Source of the DNA: Bacteroidales bacterium
GTDB taxonomy: Bacteria > Bacteroidota > Bacteroidia > Bacteroidales > GCA-2748055
NCBI GenBank assembly: GCA_029934875.1
Contig: JAOZLK010000322.1
Coordinates: 1-5,674 of the forward strand
Length of the DNA: 5,674 nt
Direction: 5' to 3'
A program made the position numbers and the translations under genes. The notes below the pieces were generated by a model. That model was given only the letters and a program-made list of their open reading frames with translations, had not been told where the DNA came from and searched no databases. This document shows positions 1 to 3,908 of the stretch, in pieces. How positions within the stretch are numbered: the stretch's first letter is position 1; every line of letters starts with the position of its first letter.

Positions 1-606
1 GGTTCCAAGCACAATTAAATCGGGCTTATAGGCTTTGCTGATTCCCCTGATGCTTCCGACGATATTACCCATGGCCGTGGCTGAGTGGATTTTTACTCCT
101 TCCAGCTTTTCCGAGCTCAGAAAGGCCTTCATTTTATGGGTGAAATCCACAACTCCCTGTTTTGCTTTCTCTTCGGTTTCTTTCAGGGCAAGATGCATAT
201 AGTTCAGGTAGGTCGCAGATTCTTTTATGCCCATTTCGGTGATGGGATATTCATATACATGCAGGAGCTTTATCTCGGCATTAATTTTTTGTGCCAGGCG
301 CAGGGCATATTGGCATGCATATTCCGATCCCTTGGAGAAATCGGTTGGAACGAGAATTTTCCTTGGACGTGGGCTAATCTGGATTTTCTCAATGTCCATC
401 CCATATTTCTCTTTTATGTGCAAGATATGCCGGATGGCCTTCTCCACGTCCTCCTTATCCACCTGGACACGGATGATATCCCATTCCCCCTGGTCATTAC
501 TGGAGATATCAAAGAAACAGTCGATTTTTTCGCTCTCAAGTTCTTCCTTGAGAAAATATGCAGTCTTTGGCTGCTCATACTTTGCTATTGTAACTAATGT
601 TGACAT
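1..606 (-). CDS. Universal stress protein (UspA family) with N-terminal DUF2007-like domain, 3' end outside window
   Basis: The reading frame opens at the ATG at 606 and stays open for 202 codons to the left edge, so the C-terminus is missing. Residues about 81-202 fit a UspA domain: a first strand RKILVPTDFS (82-91) with the usual Asp, a helix EYACQYALRLAQ (95-106), the strand IKLLHVYEY (112-120), and near the edge PDLIVLGT (195-202). The latter normally leads into the G-2x-G-9x-G(S/T) nucleotide-binding loop, which lies beyond the window, so ATP binding cannot be judged. Residues about 1-75 (starting MSTLVTIAKYEQPKTAYFLK) resemble the small DUF2007 'signal-transducing' fold: strand, helix with Leu-rich face, strand, then a helix KEDVEKAIRHIL. 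Usp proteins are cytoplasmic and linked to stress and starvation survival; the role of this fusion is unknown. The leader is A-rich (TTAAATAAAAACGCC before ATG). The gene lies 40 bases after the preceding gene on the same strand, so cotranscription is likely. Confidence 0.85.
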   Translation of the reverse strand, partial: MSTLVTIAKYEQPKTAYFLKEELESEKIDCFFDISSNDQGEWDIIRVQVDKEDVEKAIRHILHIKEKYGMDIEKIQISPRPRKILVPTDFSKGSEYACQYALRLAQKINAEIKLLHVYEYPITEMGIKESATYLNYMHLALKETEEKAKQGVVDFTHKMKAFLSSEKLEGVKIHSATAMGNIVGSIRGISKAYKPDLIVLGT

Positions 607-646
607 GGCGTTTTTATTTAAGGTGCTCTACTATCCCTTTGTCAGG

Positions 647-1414
647 TCAGAAACTCTGGGTTAGCGCCGATCGCCACCAGGAGTAGTGTTCTCCTTCCAG
701 CCTCTCAATTGAAGGGAAGGGATAGAAAAGGTAATTTTCCTGATCTCCCATAAAGAACCCATCCTCAATGGTGCGATATGACAGATCACATTTGAATTGG
801 CGAATTACGGTTTTGGTAAGCCTTTCGTCCGATGTCATCAGCCTGGCAATGCAGGCCCTGAGGTGATCGGGATTTGGATAGGGGAGGTTGTGAATAGGTG
901 CCCCTGGGTCAAAGGCTAGCTGGTTTAGCTTCAAATCGACCATGAAAAGTTTCGGGGTCGAAACAGCTTTCCCCGGATCGGTCAGGAAATTGATAAACTC
1001 CGGAGGCGAAAGCTTACTTACCACCCGTGTGCTGATGGGGACTAACTGCTGGAATAAATGGATTTCATCCTTTCCCCGAGAAGAATAGCTCCCGGGTTTG
1101 AGTTCCAGGACTTTCCCATCATCGCTTACCAGGTACAGGTTCTTCATGGCTTCCAGCGGGGTGTTTTCCAGTGCCCTGTAAATTGACAGGTACACTGAAC
1201 GCTTGGGTTCTCCATCTTCATAGGGAACCAGCCTTTCGTTCAGATGATCCAGGAGGACCTTATTCAGATTTCCAGGCTCAACTTCCAGGAAAATGGCCTG
1301 TCCGCGTAATCTTTTCCTGGTTCCTGTTGCAAGATAAGAGCCGAATTCGCCGGGGGGAAGATGTGATGCAATAAGCGATTCAGGCGTAATGCAAAGATAG
1401 ACGTACTTCTTCAT
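647..1414 (-). CDS. Uncharacterised 255-residue protein, likely cotranscribed with the universal stress protein gene
   Basis: I do not recognise a named family. The frame can be extended to a GTG at 1438, but I chose the ATG at 1414. It gives the natural beginning MKKYVYLCITPESL, and the GTG falls in the loop of a hairpin. The protein has no signal peptide, no obvious membrane segment and only two cysteines (in YLCIT and FKCDL), so it is probably cytoplasmic. Visible features are a first strand (KKYVYLCI), a segment rich in Arg/Lys/Gly (TGTRKRLRGQAIFLEV), a central VYLSIYRALENTP helix, and a C-terminal aromatic stretch (YLFYPFP, YSWWRS). It mixes strands and helices with many charged residues and looks like a folded single protein of normal composition. 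It ends with TGA at 647-649, 40 bases before the stress-protein start on the same strand. This suggests a two-gene unit and a possible shared role, but no function can be assigned from sequence alone. Confidence 0.8.
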   Translation of the reverse strand: MKKYVYLCITPESLIASHLPPGEFGSYLATGTRKRLRGQAIFLEVEPGNLNKVLLDHLNERLVPYEDGEPKRSVYLSIYRALENTPLEAMKNLYLVSDDGKVLELKPGSYSSRGKDEIHLFQQLVPISTRVVSKLSPPEFINFLTDPGKAVSTPKLFMVDLKLNQLAFDPGAPIHNLPYPNPDHLRACIARLMTSDERLTKTVIRQFKCDLSYRTIEDGFFMGDQENYLFYPFPSIERLEGEHYSWWRSALTQSF

Positions 1415-1455
1415 GGCGGCTGAATTTAAGGGATTCACCTAAATTTACAGCCGCC
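1415..1455 (-). promoter_or_regulatory. Long imperfect inverted repeat abutting the start codon of the 647-1414 gene
   Basis: GGCGGCTG at 1415-1422 is the exact reverse complement of CAGCCGCC at 1448-1455. Inside these arms, AATTTAAGG (1423-1431) pairs with CCTAAATT (1438-1445) with one bulged A, and TA at 1446-1447 is left unpaired. This gives about 16 base pairs around a six-base loop (1432-1437). On the minus strand the 3' arm ends at the base just before the ATG. If transcribed, the hairpin would place the ribosome loading region in a stable stem; as DNA it could be an operator. No U-run follows, so it is not a standard terminator of the upstream gene. The structure is visible in the sequence; the regulatory role is inferred. 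Confidence 0.55.
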
Positions 1456-1462
1456 AAAGCTA
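1455..1462 (-). promoter_or_regulatory. Candidate Bacteroidota -7 element (TAGCTTTG)
   Basis: On the minus strand the bases read TAGCTTTG, an exact match to the Bacteroidota primary-sigma -7 consensus TAnnTTTG, 41 bases before the ATG at 1414. No TTTG lies at the expected distance for a -33 element; the nearest candidates are a TTTG only 9 bases upstream and a TTG 27 bases upstream, so the match is half a promoter. It overlaps the outer base of the inverted repeat. If it is used, transcription would start inside the 1448-1455 arm and the RNA hairpin would be partly lost, favouring a DNA-operator reading of the repeat. Confidence 0.35.
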
Positions 1463-1538
1463 AAAGTCAAGCAAATGGTATATGTTTGACAAGATCTGAT
1501 ATCCTGCCCACTTAATCATGAAGGGAAAGCCCTATCTC

Positions 1539-3212
1539 TTAATTGCACCCTCCATGTATGTCATTCAGCGTATTATTATACTCGAAATAGTTATCCACGT
1601 TAATGGCGCCTCTTATGCTGAAAACAATGTAGTCGGATCCAATTTCGGTGACCACTCCTCCAAAGCGATTAGCCACCATCTGGGTGGCAATTTCAGCCCC
1701 GGATAAGGACATATTTCCATCAACTCCCCGCAGGAGAAATCTCTGGGCAAAGGTAATACTTACGTTTTCGATTTTCTGAATTACATCAAATACCTCCACG
1801 GCGGTGAAGGGCAGCACTTCTATAGTGCGCCTGGTTGATACGGCCTGGGTCACGGTCTTCTCATATCCCTGCTCCTTTGAACTGGATGTACCAAATCCGG
1901 TTGTTGTGCTGGTTGACAGGGTTCCTGATCCCTTGACACTCACTCCAATTCCAAAGATTTGTCCTGATGCTTCCGCTTCAACGCTTGCACTTTCGCTGTC
2001 TGTTGTACTTGAAGCCATGCTTACCCCCTCCTCGAAAGAAATGGTAGTGGTTGTCGATTCTTCGGCATCAGTACCCACTTCATAGTCTCCTTTAACTGAA
2101 GAACAGTTGATAATGGTCTGTTTGAATGCGAAGTCCATCTGGGTCGGAGGGATGATGGGGGCCGAGTATTTTGTACCCAGATCTTCAAATTGCCATTCAA
2201 CGCTTGCAGAAAGTATCGTGAATCTAAGGTCATAACTTTCCGCATCGGGCTGGCTAGACACATCAAAATCGGTGGTGATTTCTCCATAATAGTTTGATTG
2301 ACTATTGGAGTTTACCTTGAAATAGGAATCCTGGGTATAGGGACGGATTTTAACCATTCCATCTTCGGTCTGATCCAGGATGAACTTGTGTTTATCTTCG
2401 ATTCCCAAAAAATCAATATCGTCAGACTTGTTGGCTTTGTTCCAGAAGAGTGCACCATACTCATTCACTTCAAGGTATGAATCCTCAAAGGCCGTTTTAA
2501 TGGCATAGGTATTATCGCCCTGACTTTCGAAATAGAACTTCTGGATTTGAGACTCGAGTTCGTCATCAAAATTAAATGCGTTTAATTGTACTGGGCCCGA
2601 TTCATTGTATTCCAGTGGGTTACCCTCACTGTAATCGGTGCTTCCTCCCAGTACAGAGACGCTGCTTTCAGATACCAGCTGTACATAGTAAGGGAGAGAT
2701 GGATTGAATGCCAGAGGCTTTAATACCCTTGCTTTCTCAGTTTCGATTTTCAACGATTTGTTTGATTCATTTAAAATGAACCTTGACACACTTTTTGTTT
2801 CCAGCTCCATGCCTGCACTGTCGTATACGGTGACCTGTATGGGAATCCCTTCAGCAAAGGCGTTTACTTCATCCTCTTCCAGGTCCTTAACAGCTAGCTT
2901 GTAGGTGGCAACATGGGTATATAGATCCACAATCAGACCTTCTTTGGAGTGAGAGCTAAGTGATTCACCGATCATGACATCTACGCTTGTGGGTTTATAA
3001 CCCAGGATGGCCAGGTTGCGGGTATCGACTTCGATTCCTATTTCTCCCTCATCCAGGGGGATTGAATTTCTGGTTTCGTCAGAAATTGACTCCAGTGTTG
3101 TTATATCTCCATTTTCTATCTCTGTTTCCGGTTCCGGTTCCTCCTTGGAGCATCCCGATAGGATCAGTGTTGCTGTGGCAAGGGCAAAAATGGCAAGGTT
3201 AAATCTTCTCAT
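1539..3212 (-). CDS. Surface lipoprotein with beta-trefoil-like and aerolysin/ETX-MTX2-like pore-forming regions
   Basis: Starts at ATG 3212 and ends at TAA 1539-1541 (557 residues). A lipoprotein signal peptide (MRRFNLAIFA, then LATATLILSGC) places the lipidated Cys at 21. The following Ser-Lys-Glu-Glu matches the Bacteroidota lipoprotein export signal, so exposure on the cell surface is expected. An acidic linker (22-48) leads to a beta-rich N-terminal domain (about 50-165). Residues about 172-336 show three approximately 50-residue pseudo-repeats: YYVQLVSESSVSVLG, YAIKTAFEDSYLEVN and VKIRPYTQDSYFKVN. They close with KFYF, KFIL and RFTI, as in beta-trefoil or fascin-like folds. Residues about 355-545 are Ser/Thr-rich (28 of 60 residues in 386-445 are Ser or Thr). 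They contain an alternating polar/apolar hairpin (409-433) around the apolar turn GQIFGIG. After this come KTVTQAVSTRRTIEVLPFTAV and a strand ending FLLRG, the usual order in aerolysin-fold proteins. Fold assignment is my inference. The target, and whether it forms pores or serves as an adhesin, are unknown. Cys370 and Cys556 could form a disulfide. Confidence 0.8.
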   Translation of the reverse strand: MRRFNLAIFALATATLILSGCSKEEPEPETEIENGDITTLESISDETRNSIPLDEGEIGIEVDTRNLAILGYKPTSVDVMIGESLSSHSKEGLIVDLYTHVATYKLAVKDLEEDEVNAFAEGIPIQVTVYDSAGMELETKSVSRFILNESNKSLKIETEKARVLKPLAFNPSLPYYVQLVSESSVSVLGGSTDYSEGNPLEYNESGPVQLNAFNFDDELESQIQKFYFESQGDNTYAIKTAFEDSYLEVNEYGALFWNKANKSDDIDFLGIEDKHKFILDQTEDGMVKIRPYTQDSYFKVNSNSQSNYYGEITTDFDVSSQPDAESYDLRFTILSASVEWQFEDLGTKYSAPIIPPTQMDFAFKQTIINCSSVKGDYEVGTDAEESTTTTISFEEGVSMASSTTDSESASVEAEASGQIFGIGVSVKGSGTLSTSTTTGFGTSSSKEQGYEKTVTQAVSTRRTIEVLPFTAVEVFDVIQKIENVSITFAQRFLLRGVDGNMSLSGAEIATQMVANRFGGVVTEIGSDYIVFSIRGAINVDNYFEYNNTLNDIHGGCN

Positions 3213-3273
3213 TTGAAATTGTTTTAAGGTTTTGAATCGTAGGCTTTCTAAGGCTCTCGTACTTTATTTAAAA

Positions 3274-3309
3274 CAAATCTAAATAAGATAATTGGCTTAC
3301 TCTGCCAAA
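3274..3309 (-). promoter_or_regulatory. Candidate promoter of the lipoprotein gene
   Basis: Minus-strand TAGATTTG at 3274-3281 matches the Bacteroidota -7 consensus TAnnTTTG exactly. A TTTG at 3306-3309 lies 24 bases upstream, slightly longer than the usual spacing for the -33 element. Transcription would begin near 3267 and leave an untranslated leader of about 55 bases ending in the A-rich stretch before ATG 3212. The rest of the 228-base intergenic region (3213-3440) holds only this promoter, the two dyads near the regulator gene, and a short tandem direct repeat at 3241-3258; there is no small gene I can support. Confidence 0.5.
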
Positions 3310-3350
3310 AATGTGTTAAGAATGAACCCTGGCTCATTGTTGATAAATGA

Positions 3351-3374
3351 TAAAAGGACCCGTAAGTCCTTATA
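3351..3374. promoter_or_regulatory. Inverted repeat upstream of the Rrf2 gene, possible operator
   Basis: AAGGAC (3354-3359) and GTCCTT (3366-3371) are perfect reverse complements across the six-base spacer CCGTAA, and TA/TA at 3351-3352 and 3373-3374 extends the symmetry past one A/A mismatch. It lies 67-90 bases before the start of the Rrf2 gene. Rrf2 regulators commonly bind dyads in their own promoters, so autoregulation is a reasonable inference. I do not see a match to a published Rrf2, IscR or NsrR consensus. Confidence 0.35.
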
Positions 3375-3393
3375 TAAATCATTTGTATATTTA
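3372..3393 (+). promoter_or_regulatory. AT-rich dyad and weak -7-like element before the Rrf2 gene
   Basis: ATATAAAT (3372-3379), a central C, then ATTT-GT-ATAT (3381-3390) form a near-palindrome with a two-base bulge, partly overlapping the previous inverted repeat. Immediately overlapping it, TATATTTA (3386-3393) matches seven of eight positions of TAnnTTTG, with no good -33 partner. If this is the regulator's promoter, both dyads lie where a bound repressor would block RNA polymerase. AT-rich DNA makes chance symmetry common, so confidence is low. Confidence 0.25.
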
Positions 3394-3440
3394 TAGGGAA
3401 GTGCAAGAGAAAAGAAGCGCTCACATTGAAATATTAGAAT

Positions 3441-3878
3441 ATGCTAGCTAAAAGTACTCAATATGCCATCAGGGCATTGGTTTTTATACAATTGAGAAAT
3501 TGGGAGAAACAACGTCCCGGGGTGGAAGAGATAGCCAGGGAAATTGAGGCCCCTGTTGCCTACTCGGCAAAAATCCTTCAAACACTCACCCGGCACAGGC
3601 TCCTGGGTTCTGTAAAGGGGCGTGGGGGAGGATTCGCTTTCGAGGAGATGCAGTCGGAATTAAGTATCTACGGGGTGATCCATGTGATGGAGGGCGATTC
3701 CTGTTTTCACAACTGTGGTTTTGGCCTTAAGAGTTGTAACTCCGCAAATCCCTGTCCGCTTCATGAAGAGTACGGAGTCATGAGGGACGGTTTTTTTGAC
3801 ATTGTGAAATCGGAGACCATCCATTCACTCTCCAAAAAGATCCAGGATGGCAATGCAGTATTAAATCGCTTTGGCTGA
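3441..3878 (+). CDS. Rrf2-family transcriptional regulator with likely iron-sulfur cluster
   Basis: 145 residues, the typical length of the family. The start is firm: an in-frame TAG lies at 3435-3437, and MLAKSTQYAIRALVFI is the classic Rrf2 beginning. The winged helix-turn-helix spans about 10-67, with the recognition region VAYSAKILQTLTRHRLLGS and the wing RGGGF. The ligand motif is C88-x3-C92-x6-C99-x5-C105-PLH108. The last three Cys and the His follow the spacing of the cluster ligands in IscR (Cys92, Cys98, Cys104, His107 in E. coli) and resemble NsrR. An Fe-S cluster sensing iron-sulfur status, redox state or nitric oxide is therefore likely. The sequence does not decide which signal is sensed. 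The gene stands alone on its strand, divergent from the lipoprotein gene (228 bases between starts) and convergent with the hydrolase gene (30 bases between stops). No isc or suf, nitric-oxide detoxification or cysteine genes are in the window, so the target is unknown; the divergent lipoprotein and autoregulation are candidates. Confidence 0.92.
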   Translation: MLAKSTQYAIRALVFIQLRNWEKQRPGVEEIAREIEAPVAYSAKILQTLTRHRLLGSVKGRGGGFAFEEMQSELSIYGVIHVMEGDSCFHNCGFGLKSCNSANPCPLHEEYGVMRDGFFDIVKSETIHSLSKKIQDGNAVLNRFG

Positions 3879-3908
3879 TTGCCTGCCTTGAATTAAAGGG
3901 AGCTTGCC

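Noticed and set aside
85..597. Plus-strand open frame of 170 codons
   Set aside because: It lies wholly opposite the universal stress protein gene, whose minus-strand translation has clear Usp motifs; the plus-strand product is Phe-rich with no recognisable domain.
1415..1438. Start of the unknown gene at GTG 1438
   Set aside because: It would add eight residues encoded inside the hairpin (MNPLNSAA) before a much more typical MKKYVYL start, so the ATG at 1414 is preferred.
1522..1533. Possible terminator hairpin AGGG-AAAG-CCCT after the lipoprotein gene
   Set aside because: The stem is only four base pairs and no T-run follows on the minus strand.
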